A DNA stretch of 50,031 nucleotides from Flavobacteriales bacterium (GCA_029262875.1 JAJCYO010000078.1:1-50031), one strand, 5' to 3'. Positions 28,382 to 38,127 are shown, counted from the first letter of the stretch. Numbers and translations are program-made. Notes: a model not told the origin generated them from the letters alone.

Positions 28382-28531
28382 TCTCGTCTAAAAGAATCAC
28401 TATGAAAAAATAATTCGTGAGCAAATAATCCCGAAAAACTTCCCTAACTCAAGCTGCCTGTTTGTGCTTTATCTCTTTTTTGCACAGGATGTATTTTATA
28501 GTTATCCGTGTTGAAATTATGACATCAGTCA

Positions 28532-28562
28532 TTGTTTGTTGCTTTAATACAACCTAACTTTA
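28532..28562 (+). promoter_or_regulatory. Promoter of the universal stress protein gene
   Basis: TTG (28532-28534), 20 bp, TAACTTTA (28555-28562) fits the Bacteroidota pattern and lies 32 bases before the start codon. The stretch CCTAACTTTAT and the TTGTTT of the upstream box recur exactly in the promoter at 41207-41237. Confidence 0.55.
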
Positions 28563-28594
28563 TTTTAGTGTTTAACTTATAATTAAAAAAGGTT

Positions 28595-29725
28595 ATGGAA
28601 TTACTTAAAAAGATATTATTCCCTACAGATTTCGGTGAAAGTATGGAGGTTGCATTAGAAAGTGCAATAGGTGTTGCTAAAAAATTTGAAAGCCAATTGA
28701 TATTGCTTCATGTGCTTCCTGAAAACAATACTAACGAACGTTTAAAAACTCTTGTAGGTGAAAAATTGGAAGAATTTGTTACTCAAATTAAAGCACAAGG
28801 AGTTAACTGTTATTATGAGTTAATTTCTGGTAATCAGTTAGATGTTATCTGCGAAACTGCTGAAAGGAAAAGTGCAAACCTCGTTTTACTTGGTGCTGGA
28901 AGAGGTGGAACCTTAGATTATAAATTGGGTCGTAATTCTGAAGAGATTATTAGAAACGTATCTATGCCTGTATGGGTAATTGAGAAAGATAAACCACTCC
29001 TCTTTAATACTATTTTATGTCCAGTTGATTTCTCTGAAGAATCGAAAATTGCTTTAGACAATGCCATTCACCTCTGCAGACGTTTTGAAGCCAATCTTAA
29101 CATATTGCATGTAGTAAAATCTCATGGTGAAGAATATTCGAAATTCAACCTCAGTTTAACAGGTCTGGAAGCTGAAACATTAGAAAAAACGGCTGCAAGT
29201 TTTGATGAATTTTTAAAAGGTGTAAATCTAACCGGAGTAAGTTGGGACAAAGAAGTGATATTTGGTGATGCTGCTACTGAAATTGTAAACGTTGTTTCAG
29301 CGAATAACATTGGCCTTCTGGTAATGGGGTCTGCTGGAAAAACAGGTTTAAAACGCTTTTTTGTTGGAAGTGTAACGCAAAAGGTTTCTCGAAAAGTACC
29401 TTGCTCATTTATTATTAGTAAGTCAGAGAAATTGATTCATCTTCAGCTTAACAACAACTTAGATGATATTGATGCTATTTTTCAAGAAGGGGTACAATTA
29501 GCCAAAGATGGTTATACCGAAGAAGCCATCGCTGCATGGAAAAGATGTACAGCAATTAATGAATTGTATTTAAAAGCTTGGAGTGCAATTGCTTCGGCTT
29601 ATGAAAGTATGGATTGTAAGGAAGATGCTAAAAGATATAACGATACCAAAAATAGAATTCAACAATCCATTTGGGATCAACAAATAGAAGCTGATTTAAG
29701 AAGTAAACATCGTCTTTTTAAGTAG
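28595..29725 (+). CDS. Tandem universal stress protein with C-terminal TPR extension
   Basis: 376 residues made of two UspA domains (about 1-140 and 143-282) and a third helical part (about 285-376). Both Usp domains open with the expected strand (KKILFPTDFGES and NTILCPVDFSEES). The second ends with the ATP-binding loop GSAGKTGLKRFFVGSVTQKV, matching Gx2Gx9G(S/T). The first has GAGRGGTLDYKLGRNSEEII. The tail (FQEGVQLAKDGYTEEAIAAWKRCTAINELYLKAWSA... in shorter terms, about two TPR motifs) is unusual for Usp proteins. It is cytoplasmic. It has its own promoter and a terminator hairpin behind it, so it is probably a single-gene unit in general stress survival. Confidence 0.9.
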   Translation: MELLKKILFPTDFGESMEVALESAIGVAKKFESQLILLHVLPENNTNERLKTLVGEKLEEFVTQIKAQGVNCYYELISGNQLDVICETAERKSANLVLLGAGRGGTLDYKLGRNSEEIIRNVSMPVWVIEKDKPLLFNTILCPVDFSEESKIALDNAIHLCRRFEANLNILHVVKSHGEEYSKFNLSLTGLEAETLEKTAASFDEFLKGVNLTGVSWDKEVIFGDAATEIVNVVSANNIGLLVMGSAGKTGLKRFFVGSVTQKVSRKVPCSFIISKSEKLIHLQLNNNLDDIDAIFQEGVQLAKDGYTEEAIAAWKRCTAINELYLKAWSAIASAYESMDCKEDAKRYNDTKNRIQQSIWDQQIEADLRSKHRLFK

Positions 29726-29745
29726 AAAAAAGATTCTTTTGTTTC

Positions 29746-29780
29746 TCACATACCCTAATAATAATTAGGGTAGCCTGTGA
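29746..29780. terminator. Hairpin terminator between convergent genes
   Basis: A perfect 9-bp stem TACCCTAAT / ATTAGGGTA with a four-base loop (29751-29772), extended by TCACA / TGTGA after a three-base bulge. It sits between the convergent Usp and TonB_C-TPR genes. T-rich stretches are weak, so efficiency is uncertain. Confidence 0.65.
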
Positions 29781-29800
29781 ACAAAAATTCACTGTCAATA

Positions 29801-31162
29801 TTATTTAGCCGTTGTTGACATAATAAAAAAAGGATGGTGTTCATTGTATTTCTTTAAATAGATAAACATCATGTCCCTTTTCTTTTTCTCTCCCTTTATC
29901 TTTATGAAATCAGCATACAGCATTTTATCCCGTTTCAAAATCTTCTTGAAGTTCTCCAAGTTATACAGTCCTATTTCCCCAGTCTCAGCATCTACTATCC
30001 TGAGCTTAATTTTTCGGGTAGTGTAGCCAGCGTGTACTGCCGCTCCAACACCAGCACTAACACCTCCAGTACCAACAGCAATTACAGCACCAGGAGTTAC
30101 GCCTCCCTTATATACTTTTATATCATTTGAAGTTAACAGCATTCCTCCAAACTTATCAAGTTTCATAAATTCATTTTTTAAACCAAACTCATCATAGGAT
30201 AACACATACACCTCTCCATCTTTACTATAACCCCATACACCTTTTCTTCTTAGTTTGTTTACCAAGTTTGCTTCAATTCCATACAAAACAACATTGGTAT
30301 CCTTTTCTATGTGAAGATTTAACTCATCCTTCTTTTCTTCTGATCGGTACCTATATTTAATCGAAGGAGAATTAAATCTAAATTCATCATAGGTTTTATA
30401 AGCACCATCTTTAAAATGATATGTTTTATTGTAAATAATAGAATCAACCGCAGTTAATTCTATTACTTTGGGTAACATATTGTTAAGGGATTCATCTTTT
30501 TCACAATATTCCTGCAATTGATATTTTTTACTGTTGACAAGTCCTAAGTCAATGCTTTTTCCCCATGCAATACAGGCTTCTGGCTTTCTTCTTAAATTAA
30601 AAAGACAATTGCCACTATAAAAATGAGCATCAATATATTGGGGAGATAATTCTATAGCTGTTTTAAAAAACGTTAGTGCATTTGCATATTTTTTATTGTT
30701 GTATATTTTGAGTCCTTGCTGATAAAAAGACTTTGCCTTTTCATTTAACCCATCCTGTTGAGGCTTAAATTGAATTATCAAAGAGAGCTTCACGGCAACT
30801 TTCTTTCCCCATTTTTTTCCAGAAATCCATTTCCCAGAAGTTTTATTAATTATTTTTACACCTTCCTCATCACACCCATAACCCAAGCTTTTTAAAACTT
30901 TCGTTTGAATTACATTCCCGTTGGTGTCTACCGCGATTTCTATTTCTACATCTCCATAAATTCGATTTTGTTTTGCATACAATGGGAGTTTTCCATTTGA
31001 GATTAGTTTAAACAATTCACTTTCACCATTTTTAAATTTTGGCATTACCTCAGCTACAGAATAAATAGTATCTGGTAATTGAATATTTTTTCCATTAGTA
31101 TCTTGTCCAATAAGAATATTAGACATACTAAGAAATGATATAACTATAATTATGGTTTTCAT
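29801..31162 (-). CDS. Secreted TonB_C-like plus TPR protein with unique C-terminal domain
   Basis: 453 residues from ATG 31162 (MKTIIIVISFLSMSNILIGQ is a signal peptide); a start at 31207 would add 15 residues ahead of it. The TonB_C-like domain covers about 25-135 (AEVMPKFKNGESELFKLIS, YGDVEIEIAVDTNGNVIQTKVLKS, SGKWISGKKWGKKV). TPRs follow at about 140-215 (NNKKYANALTFFKTAIELSP). The remaining 235 residues are unique, with a glycine/valine-rich stretch (GVTPGAVIAVGTGGVSAG) and a basic beta-rich end. It shares the reversed TonB_C-TPR order with the protein at 25739. Likely periplasmic; role unknown. Confidence 0.75.
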   Translation of the reverse strand: MKTIIIVISFLSMSNILIGQDTNGKNIQLPDTIYSVAEVMPKFKNGESELFKLISNGKLPLYAKQNRIYGDVEIEIAVDTNGNVIQTKVLKSLGYGCDEEGVKIINKTSGKWISGKKWGKKVAVKLSLIIQFKPQQDGLNEKAKSFYQQGLKIYNNKKYANALTFFKTAIELSPQYIDAHFYSGNCLFNLRRKPEACIAWGKSIDLGLVNSKKYQLQEYCEKDESLNNMLPKVIELTAVDSIIYNKTYHFKDGAYKTYDEFRFNSPSIKYRYRSEEKKDELNLHIEKDTNVVLYGIEANLVNKLRRKGVWGYSKDGEVYVLSYDEFGLKNEFMKLDKFGGMLLTSNDIKVYKGGVTPGAVIAVGTGGVSAGVGAAVHAGYTTRKIKLRIVDAETGEIGLYNLENFKKILKRDKMLYADFIKIKGEKKKRDMMFIYLKKYNEHHPFFIMSTTAK

Positions 31163-31297
31163 ATTCGCTAAGTAAAAGTAGTCAAAAGCAGGGATATTGG
31201 TATTCATTTATATTAAATCAATAAAACTGATTCCCATCAAAAAAAAACATCCAACTATGAAAATGAGGAATCTTAACTCACTTGTCGGCACCTTAAA

Positions 31298-32599
31298 TTA
31301 ATCAGAATCAATCGTTGTACCTTGCCATTGATTAAACACCACACATGCGGTCAAGTCGCCTGTAACATTTATGGCAGTCCTGAACATTCCTAAAATACGT
31401 TCTACTCCAATAATAATGACAATGCCCTCTGTTGGTATGCCCACACTTTGCAACACACTTGCTAAAATAACCACTCCACCACCAGGTATAGAAGGTGTTC
31501 CAATAGAAGCAGCAACAACCGTTACCATTACCAATAACACATTTACTATGCTCATCTCTATACCATAAATCTGTGCAATAAACAAGGTAGAAATAGCCTG
31601 GTAAACTGCCGTTCCATCCATGTTTACCGTAGCACCGATGGGTATTAAAAAATTACTAACCGATGGGTTAATGCCTAACTTTTCTTTGGCTGTTTTTAAC
31701 GACAAGGGCATAACAGCAGCAGAACTGGTGGTTGAAAAAGCCAACAACTGAACGTCTTTTATTTTTTTCAGAAACTGAAAAGGGTTTGTTTTTCCAATGA
31801 TGCCCACCATGATTAAATAGACCACCAATAAAAGCAGTAACCCAATTAGTACAACAGCTACGTAAAAACCTATTCCTTTTAAACTATCTATTCCCACACT
31901 TAAGGTTAGCTGAGCCATTAAACCAAACACAGCAATGGGCACCAATCGCATGGCCCATTTCACAACAGTCATACAAATTTCTTGAATGGCAGAAAGCAAT
32001 TTTAAAATGGGGCTTTTGGCTTTATCCGATAACTGCGTAATGGCAACTCCAATGATAATGGTAAAGATGACAATGCTTAGCATTTCACCTGAGACCATAG
32101 AAGCCAACGGATTGGCCGGTAATAAATCTGAAATGGCACCAGGGATATCAGCAAACACCGAAGATGAACCATTGGTTGCAATGGATCTGTCCCCAACCAG
32201 TGAATTGTTCAATTTCAAATACTTGCCAGGCTGAAGCAACAATGCCAATCCAACACCAATGGCTATGGATATGACGGTGGTAATGATAAAATAAACACCA
32301 ACACCTATTCCTAATTTCTTTAGCTGTTCACCCGAATTGCTTACTATTCCACTAATGATGGAAGAAAAAATTAACGGAATCATGATCATCTGCACCAGCT
32401 TCAAAAACAACTTCCCCGGCAATGCCAACCAATTTCCAATGGAGGTGGCAACATCTTCACTTACAATATTTACAGATGGGCTCAAGAGCAATCCCAACCC
32501 TACTCCAAGAATTAACGCCAACACTACTTTTATCCACAACTTAGATTGAACTAAGGACTGTAAGTAGTGCTCTAAAGATATTAAGGGTTTAAATTCCAT
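31298..32599 (-). CDS. Dicarboxylate/amino acid:cation symporter (DAACS family)
   Basis: 433 residues from ATG 32599 (MEFKPLISLEHYL); the in-frame ATG at 32665 adds 22 residues unlike the family. Eight membrane helices and two re-entrant loops are expected. The signatures are present: serine-rich HP1 loop FSTTSSAAVMPLSL, NMDGTAVYQAI on TM7, and SIGTPSIPGGGVVIL in HP2. These motifs bind substrate and sodium or protons in GltP/GltT/DctA. The N-terminal IMIPLIFSSIISGI is also typical. It imports glutamate/aspartate or C4-dicarboxylates across the inner membrane; which one cannot be told safely. The divergent neighbour at 32706 is another sodium symporter. Confidence 0.93.
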   Translation of the reverse strand: MEFKPLISLEHYLQSLVQSKLWIKVVLALILGVGLGLLLSPSVNIVSEDVATSIGNWLALPGKLFLKLVQMIMIPLIFSSIISGIVSNSGEQLKKLGIGVGVYFIITTVISIAIGVGLALLLQPGKYLKLNNSLVGDRSIATNGSSSVFADIPGAISDLLPANPLASMVSGEMLSIVIFTIIIGVAITQLSDKAKSPILKLLSAIQEICMTVVKWAMRLVPIAVFGLMAQLTLSVGIDSLKGIGFYVAVVLIGLLLLLVVYLIMVGIIGKTNPFQFLKKIKDVQLLAFSTTSSAAVMPLSLKTAKEKLGINPSVSNFLIPIGATVNMDGTAVYQAISTLFIAQIYGIEMSIVNVLLVMVTVVAASIGTPSIPGGGVVILASVLQSVGIPTEGIVIIIGVERILGMFRTAINVTGDLTACVVFNQWQGTTIDSD

Positions 32600-32705
32600 T
32601 GTTTTTTTTAACTGCTGCAAAGTTAAACATAATATGACCGAACCAGTCATCTTAGTCATTTTCATCTAAAGAAAAAATGGTAATTTCATCAAAAAATTAG
32701 AATTA

Positions 32706-34193
32706 ATGCTAACCAAATACTTCATCCTTTTTTTCTATTTCGGAATCCTTTTTTTGATTGGCTATTTCGCTTCTAAGAAAGTTAAAAACATCAAGGATTA
32801 TTACGTTGGTGGGAAAAAATTAGGTTTTTGGGCTGTAGCTTTTTCATCAAGAGCAACAGGCGAATCAGCATGGCTATTGTTGGGCCTCACAGGGCTTGGC
32901 GCCATGGTAGGCGCTTCTGCTTTTTGGGTGGTATTGGGGGAAGTATTGGGGGTATCCATTGCTTGGTTTTTTATGGCCGAACGGTTTAAAGAACTCTCCG
33001 ATAAATACAACTCCATTACCATTCCCGACTATTTAGTCAGCAGGTTCCAGGCTTCTGGAAATACCCTTAGGATAATAGCGGCTACCGCATTGTCGGTATT
33101 CGTTATCATTTACGTAAGCGCACAAATAGATGCGACAGGATCAGCATTCGAATCCTTTTTAGGATGGAACTATTTTACAGGAGCGATATTGGGTTTCTTT
33201 ATTGTCCTCACCTATATTTTTACGGGTGGTTTTGTGGCCGTAGTTTGGTCCGATTTGTTTCAAGGAATAGTGATGCTATTGGGCTTAGTTTTATTACCAA
33301 TAGTTGCCTATTACGCCATTGAACCGACCATTTCAGTTTCTCAAGAATTGGTAGCATTAGACCCTTCCTTTTTAGACATTTGGGGAGAAGGTGGATTCAA
33401 TGCCATTAACTTTTTTACCATTTTGGGTTACGCATTTATTGGACTAGGCTTTATGGGCTCACCTCAATTGTTCATCCGCTTTATGTCCATTAAAGACCGG
33501 TCTGAAATTAAAAAAGGAAGATGGGTAGCCGTTGTATTTACCATCATAACAGACTCTTGTGCCGTATTAATAGGGATCTATGGCCGCTACCTTTTAACCT
33601 CTATTGGAGAAACGCCAGAAAGTATTTTAGGAAATGGAGCACAAAATGTTTTACCTCTTTTAGTGGAAAAAGTAATGCCCTTATCGCTCATAGGAATTTA
33701 CATTGCTGCAGTTCTTTCGGCCATCATGTCTACCATCGATTCACTTTTAATTGTTGCTTCTAGCGCGATTTCCAGGGATTTTTACCAGCAGATTTTTAAG
33801 CCAAATAAAACGGAAAAAGAAATGGCTGAAATTTCCAGGTTCATTACGTTATCATTGGCGCTATTGGCCTTAGGGGTTGCTTTAGTCATTGCAGTTACTT
33901 CTCCCGAAAGAACGATATTCTGGTTCGCTATATTTGGCTGGTCGGGTATTGCCGCTACTTTTTGTCCCACGATAATTCTATCCATTTTTTGGAAAAAATT
34001 CTCTGAAAAAGGAGCCATTGCCTCTATGATAACGGGATTTATTTCCGTACCACTTTTTAAATTCGGGTTTACTGCTATTGATGGAATGGGTATTTATTTC
34101 GAAAAGTTAGGTGAGCTGGGGCCAGCTTTTATCTTGGCAGCTGTTGTTGGCATAGCAACAACCCACATGACGGCTAAGAAAGAAAGAAATTAG
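32706..34193 (+). CDS. Sodium:solute symporter (SSF, PutP-like)
   Basis: 495 residues, about 13 membrane helices, the normal SSS family size. Conserved parts are YYVGGKKLGFWAVAFSSRATGESAWLLLG in TM1-2 region (shown by key residues YYVGG and SSRATGES), TGGFVAVVWSDLFQGIVMLLG, LSAIMSTIDSLLIVASSAISRD (TM8, with the sodium-site serines) and KERN at the C-terminus. The closest well-known member by these motifs is the sodium/proline symporter PutP. It imports proline or a similar solute using the sodium gradient. It is divergent from the DAACS symporter with 106 bases between the chosen starts. Confidence 0.9.
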   Translation: MLTKYFILFFYFGILFLIGYFASKKVKNIKDYYVGGKKLGFWAVAFSSRATGESAWLLLGLTGLGAMVGASAFWVVLGEVLGVSIAWFFMAERFKELSDKYNSITIPDYLVSRFQASGNTLRIIAATALSVFVIIYVSAQIDATGSAFESFLGWNYFTGAILGFFIVLTYIFTGGFVAVVWSDLFQGIVMLLGLVLLPIVAYYAIEPTISVSQELVALDPSFLDIWGEGGFNAINFFTILGYAFIGLGFMGSPQLFIRFMSIKDRSEIKKGRWVAVVFTIITDSCAVLIGIYGRYLLTSIGETPESILGNGAQNVLPLLVEKVMPLSLIGIYIAAVLSAIMSTIDSLLIVASSAISRDFYQQIFKPNKTEKEMAEISRFITLSLALLALGVALVIAVTSPERTIFWFAIFGWSGIAATFCPTIILSIFWKKFSEKGAIASMITGFISVPLFKFGFTAIDGMGIYFEKLGELGPAFILAAVVGIATTHMTAKKERN

Positions 34194-34317
34194 TTTTTCT
34201 TTTATTTATCATGCACCTAAGACACTTAAAATTTGGTGTATTCTTATAGAAGTGTAGTGGCCCGTTAGAAATGTAAAAAGGTCGATCGCTTAAAAGATAA
34301 AATCGTACCTTAGTTTG

Positions 34318-35019
34318 ATGTTATTTTTCAAAAAACTTAGAATAGAATCCATGAGTGCCTCTAAAATTTTTAAATACCTGGCGTATGCCGTGGGAGAAAT
34401 TGTATTGATTGTGATTGGTATAAATGTAGCCCTTCACTTTGACAACGAAAATAAAGTAGAACAAACACAAGAGGAATTACAGAAAGTGTACAGCATTATT
34501 TCCCACGATTTGGCCTTGGATACAGCCATCATGGGAGAACAAATCGCTTTTTTTGAAAACTTAATTCCAATATACGATAAGGTATTGGCACAAGAAGTTA
34601 CAGCTGAAGAAATGGAAAATTCATCCATTTATCAATACCCTGCCATTGTTTACCGCAACCTTACTTTTTATGACAGGGGTTACAATTTGCTGATCAGCAA
34701 TGCCGATTTTAATTCATCCAATAACGACTCTTTACATGTTAGCTTAACCCAGTATTACGATTTTGTAACGAACCGTTTAGAAAACATTACCCAAAGACAA
34801 ATCCGAACAGATTCTGAAACGAATATAGAGCACTGGAAATTTAATTACGATTGGTACCATAACATGGAAAGCAATCCCGATTTCGTCACCTATGCATTAA
34901 CCGATAAAGAGTATTTAAACATGGTTAAAAAACACCAGTTTTTAGTCATCAGAAATTACCTGCCCGACTTAATCAGGTGCAAAAAAAATGCAACTGATTT
35001 ATTAAGAAAATTGCAATAG
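34318..35019 (+). CDS. DUF6090 family membrane protein
   Basis: 233 residues from ATG 34318; a TTG three bases earlier is also in frame. The N-terminus is diagnostic: FFKKLRIES... SKIFKYLAYAVGEIVLIVIGINVAL, the single TM with 'YxxGEIxLVxIGIxxAL' that marks the DUF6090 family of Bacteroidota. The rest is an acidic, helical extracytoplasmic domain (FDNENKVEQTQEELQKVYSIISHDLALD) with aromatic patches. The function of the family is unknown. It follows the symporter with a 124-base gap and is probably transcribed alone. Confidence 0.82.
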   Translation: MLFFKKLRIESMSASKIFKYLAYAVGEIVLIVIGINVALHFDNENKVEQTQEELQKVYSIISHDLALDTAIMGEQIAFFENLIPIYDKVLAQEVTAEEMENSSIYQYPAIVYRNLTFYDRGYNLLISNADFNSSNNDSLHVSLTQYYDFVTNRLENITQRQIRTDSETNIEHWKFNYDWYHNMESNPDFVTYALTDKEYLNMVKKHQFLVIRNYLPDLIRCKKNATDLLRKLQ

Positions 35020-35108
35020 TTCTATATTTTAAAGGAGCAGCAGGAGCAAATTTCTGAAGTAATTTTTTTGTCGTAAATTTACTGTTGCAAACTAAAAAAT
35101 GAAACCCC

Positions 35109-35795
35109 ATGAAAAAATTACTATTTGGATTTATCATCCTAACAACCTGTTCTCTTCTTATTTCATCTTGTAACAAAGAAGATTCTGCAGATGTGAACCA
35201 AGATACTATTTATACTGTATATGAACTTTTTTACAATGCCAATTCCGATAAAACGGTTGCCATTGCCCGCTTACGATTTGGAAGCATTACTGGAACTTTA
35301 TTAGAAGCCAATGCTCCTGCTGGAGTTACTTTTAACGGAGACGCGTTACCTTATAGTGCACTTTACAGTGGTCATGCAAAGGAATATGCTGGAAAGCTAA
35401 CTGGCGGTACTTTTGTTTACACCAACACGCAATCAGTCGTTTATACGAATGCCGTACCTTCAATGGATACTATAGGACATCCTGCTACATTTGATACCAT
35501 TTTTAAATCACAAGCGAATGTTTATGCATGGAATGGTAGTGCCTTAAGTACAGGAGAAAGAGCCAATTTATTTGTTGGAAGCTGGACATGGGGACAAGAT
35601 GCTATCTTTTTTGCTGGAGCAGGTCAATCTGATATTGTAATGGGAGTTACACAACTCTCTAATCTTGCTTTAGGGACCTCAACAATTTATGCTGACAGAG
35701 TTCATGAAGTAGGATTGGCTCAACCAACACCGGAAGGAGGAACAATCAGAACACGCTACCGACCTGTTAATGCAACGGTGCAAGTTGTTCCTTAA
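35109..35795 (+). CDS. Lipoprotein of unknown function
   Basis: 228 residues. The signal peptide ends in LLISSCNK, so Cys21 is the likely lipidation site. The mature domain is beta-rich with repeated threonine/tyrosine strands (TIYTVYELFYNANSDKTVAIARLRFG, GKLTGGTFVYTNTQSVVYTN, NVYAWNGSALSTGERANLFVG). This kind of mature sequence is common for surface lipoproteins in Bacteroidota. I recognise no named family. A short stem (CCTTA/TAAGG) overlapping the stop codon and followed by TTTT may be a weak terminator. Confidence 0.75.
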   Translation: MKKLLFGFIILTTCSLLISSCNKEDSADVNQDTIYTVYELFYNANSDKTVAIARLRFGSITGTLLEANAPAGVTFNGDALPYSALYSGHAKEYAGKLTGGTFVYTNTQSVVYTNAVPSMDTIGHPATFDTIFKSQANVYAWNGSALSTGERANLFVGSWTWGQDAIFFAGAGQSDIVMGVTQLSNLALGTSTIYADRVHEVGLAQPTPEGGTIRTRYRPVNATVQVVP

Positions 35796-35903
35796 AATAA
35801 GGTTTTAAAAACATAGCAAAAATAGATGCGAAATAACCTTAAAGTGCTGCTCTTCGAAGCTACTGAATTAGATTATAAAAGATAAAAATGTAATTTAGTA
35901 AGC

Positions 35904-37787
35904 ATGAAAAATATGTTATTTATCTCGTTTTTAGTGCTCAGTTTTGGAGTTCTTGGACAAACGACAAAGGATAAATTAACATATGCCAATCAGCTTTATT
36001 ACTCAAATCCAGATTCTTCTTTTATCATATGTGATGAAATTGCAGAAAAATTAAAAGGGAAAAACTACAATGAATTAGCTGAAGCCAAGCTGTGTAAAGC
36101 ACGCTATCTTTTATTAAAAACCAACTTCGATAAAGCAGCAAAACTGCTTAATGAGGCCAGTGACATTTTTGAAAAAGAACACAATTTACCTCGATTAGCA
36201 AAATGCCATTCACTAAAAAGCATCCTGTTTGGGCGTATTTCAGAACATCAAAAAGCATTACTCCACCAGCGAAAAGCGTTGGAGCTTTACACTGAGGCAA
36301 AAGACATCAAAGGACAAATAGCTTCGCTGACCAACATTTCTTTGGACTTTATTGAAGCTACTCAAAACGATTCCACCTTCTATTACTTATCAAAACTCAA
36401 AAGGTTTATGGATGTAATGGAAGAAACCGACAAATACTTTATGCATCAAAATTTTGGAACCTATTATTACAATGTCTCCAATTTTGATGCTTCGATAGAA
36501 GCCTACAATAAAGCCTTAACAATAGCTGAAAAATTTGAGATGGTCGATAGTAAATCAACCGTTTTGATGCTGATGGCTCACCCTTATATAGCTCAGAAGA
36601 AATACAAACTTGCTGAGCAAAACCTAACTAAAAGTATAGCCATTGCATCCGAAAACAACCTGTTACATGAAAGCAATGAAGCCTATATCCAACTCATTAA
36701 ACTATACGAAATTTTAGGTGATTTTAAACAGGCTTATAAAATTGAAAAGTTGAACGATAAGATTGAAAAGGAAATTTACAACCTGGATAAAATCAATAAG
36801 ATAAATGAGATTGAAACGCAATTAAAGCTCACAGAAAAAGAAAATATTATCACTCAAAAAGAATTAGAACTTAAGAATGAGCAATTGAATACCATTGAGG
36901 CAGAATCAAGAATTACACAGCTAATTTTCATTGTTGCGTTAAGTATTCTCATTATCATTTTTATTGTCATCATATTGTTTAGAGTGAAAAAATTAAACAA
37001 CAAAATTCAAATCCATAAAAAAATGCTGGAAGAAAAGAATACTGAAATTACAGACAGTATTACTTATGCTAAACGAATCCAATCTGCTATTCTGCCTTCA
37101 ATAAGTTCTTTTAAAGCTCATTTGCCCAATTCCTTTATTCTTTACAAACCAAAAGACATTGTTGCAGGTGATTTTTACTGGATGAAAACCGTTGGAGACA
37201 ATATTCTTTATGCAGCCGCAGACTGTACAGGACATGGTGTACCTGGTGCCATGGTTAGTGTTGTTTGCTCTAATTCCTTAAACCAAAGCGTAAAAGAGCT
37301 TCAATCTAAACAACCTTCAGAACTGTTAGAAATGACCCGTAACCTGGTAAAAGAAAGTCTATTTTCTGAGAAGGGGAGCATCAATGATGGCATGGACATT
37401 GCTTTGTGCTCTATTAACTTAAAAGAAAATGTACTCCATTTTTCTGGCGCGAATAATCCGCTTTATATTATTAGAAATGGGGAACTCATAGAGTTAAAAG
37501 GAGACAAACAACCTATAGGCAGTTACTTTAATGAATACCCCTTTAACCAGCATACTTTTGAATTGAAAAAAGGTGATACCATATACTCTTTTACCGATGG
37601 CTATGCTGATCAGTTTGGTGGCCCAAAGGGCAAAAAAATTATGTACAAACAGTTTAAAAAATTGCTCACAAGTATTGTAAATGAGTCTATAGAAAAGCAA
37701 AAAGAAATAATAGATCAAACTTTTGAAAATTGGAAAGGAGAGTTAGAACAAATTGATGACGTTTGCGTAATAGGAGTAAGAATTTGA
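35904..37787 (+). CDS. Membrane TPR-SpoIIE/PP2C phosphatase
   Basis: 627 residues. Signal peptide 1-19 (ending GVLGQ), TPR-like periplasmic region about 25-290, coiled coil about 290-335 (IETQLKLTEKENIITQKELE), TM 339-360, linker ITDSITYAKRIQSAILPS, PP2C domain about 403-627. The metal motifs are intact: AGDFYW, AADCTGHGVPGAM (D440), NDGMDIAL, FTDGYADQFGGPKGKK and QIDDVC. It is closely related in its catalytic half to the proteins at 6370, 39186 and 46163, whereas the TPR halves differ. Four bases separate it from the DUF6370 gene. A -7-like box TAATTTAG ends five bases before the ATG. Target and signal are unknown. Confidence 0.9.
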   Translation: MKNMLFISFLVLSFGVLGQTTKDKLTYANQLYYSNPDSSFIICDEIAEKLKGKNYNELAEAKLCKARYLLLKTNFDKAAKLLNEASDIFEKEHNLPRLAKCHSLKSILFGRISEHQKALLHQRKALELYTEAKDIKGQIASLTNISLDFIEATQNDSTFYYLSKLKRFMDVMEETDKYFMHQNFGTYYYNVSNFDASIEAYNKALTIAEKFEMVDSKSTVLMLMAHPYIAQKKYKLAEQNLTKSIAIASENNLLHESNEAYIQLIKLYEILGDFKQAYKIEKLNDKIEKEIYNLDKINKINEIETQLKLTEKENIITQKELELKNEQLNTIEAESRITQLIFIVALSILIIIFIVIILFRVKKLNNKIQIHKKMLEEKNTEITDSITYAKRIQSAILPSISSFKAHLPNSFILYKPKDIVAGDFYWMKTVGDNILYAAADCTGHGVPGAMVSVVCSNSLNQSVKELQSKQPSELLEMTRNLVKESLFSEKGSINDGMDIALCSINLKENVLHFSGANNPLYIIRNGELIELKGDKQPIGSYFNEYPFNQHTFELKKGDTIYSFTDGYADQFGGPKGKKIMYKQFKKLLTSIVNESIEKQKEIIDQTFENWKGELEQIDDVCVIGVRI

Positions 37788-37791
37788 AATT

Positions 37792-38127
37792 ATGAAAAGA
37801 ACAATTCTCATTATAAGTATCCTACTATTCACAGTAGCTACTCATGCACAGAAAAAAGTAAAGACCTACAAAGTATTAGCGGCATGTGGACAGTGCCAAC
37901 TGGACATGAACTCACCCAATGGTTGTGCGTTGGCCATTCAGTTAGCAGGTAAAAAGTATTGGGTGAATGGTAGCACCATTTCTGACCATGGTGATGAACA
38001 CGGGCCTGATGGCATGTGTAAAACCATTAGAAAAGCCGAAGTGCAAGGAAATATTAAAGGAGATAGAATAAACGCAAGCTCATTTGTGCTCCTTCCTGAA
38101 AAAAAGAAAAGAAAGAAGAAAAAGTAA
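37792..38127 (+). CDS. DUF6370 family secreted protein
   Basis: 111 residues. Signal peptide 1-20 (ending THAQ), then the family pattern VLAACGQCQLDM (C32, C35), GCALAIQLAGKKYWVNGSTISDHGDEHG (C45, H66, H70) and GMCKTIRKAEVQGNI (C76). The four cysteines and two histidines suggest a metal site or two disulfides; family function is not known. The chain ends in a run of lysines (KKKRKKKK) encoded by an A-rich stretch that directly precedes a phased T-tract array. It is probably cotranscribed with the phosphatase four bases upstream. Confidence 0.82.
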   Translation: MKRTILIISILLFTVATHAQKKVKTYKVLAACGQCQLDMNSPNGCALAIQLAGKKYWVNGSTISDHGDEHGPDGMCKTIRKAEVQGNIKGDRINASSFVLLPEKKKRKKKK

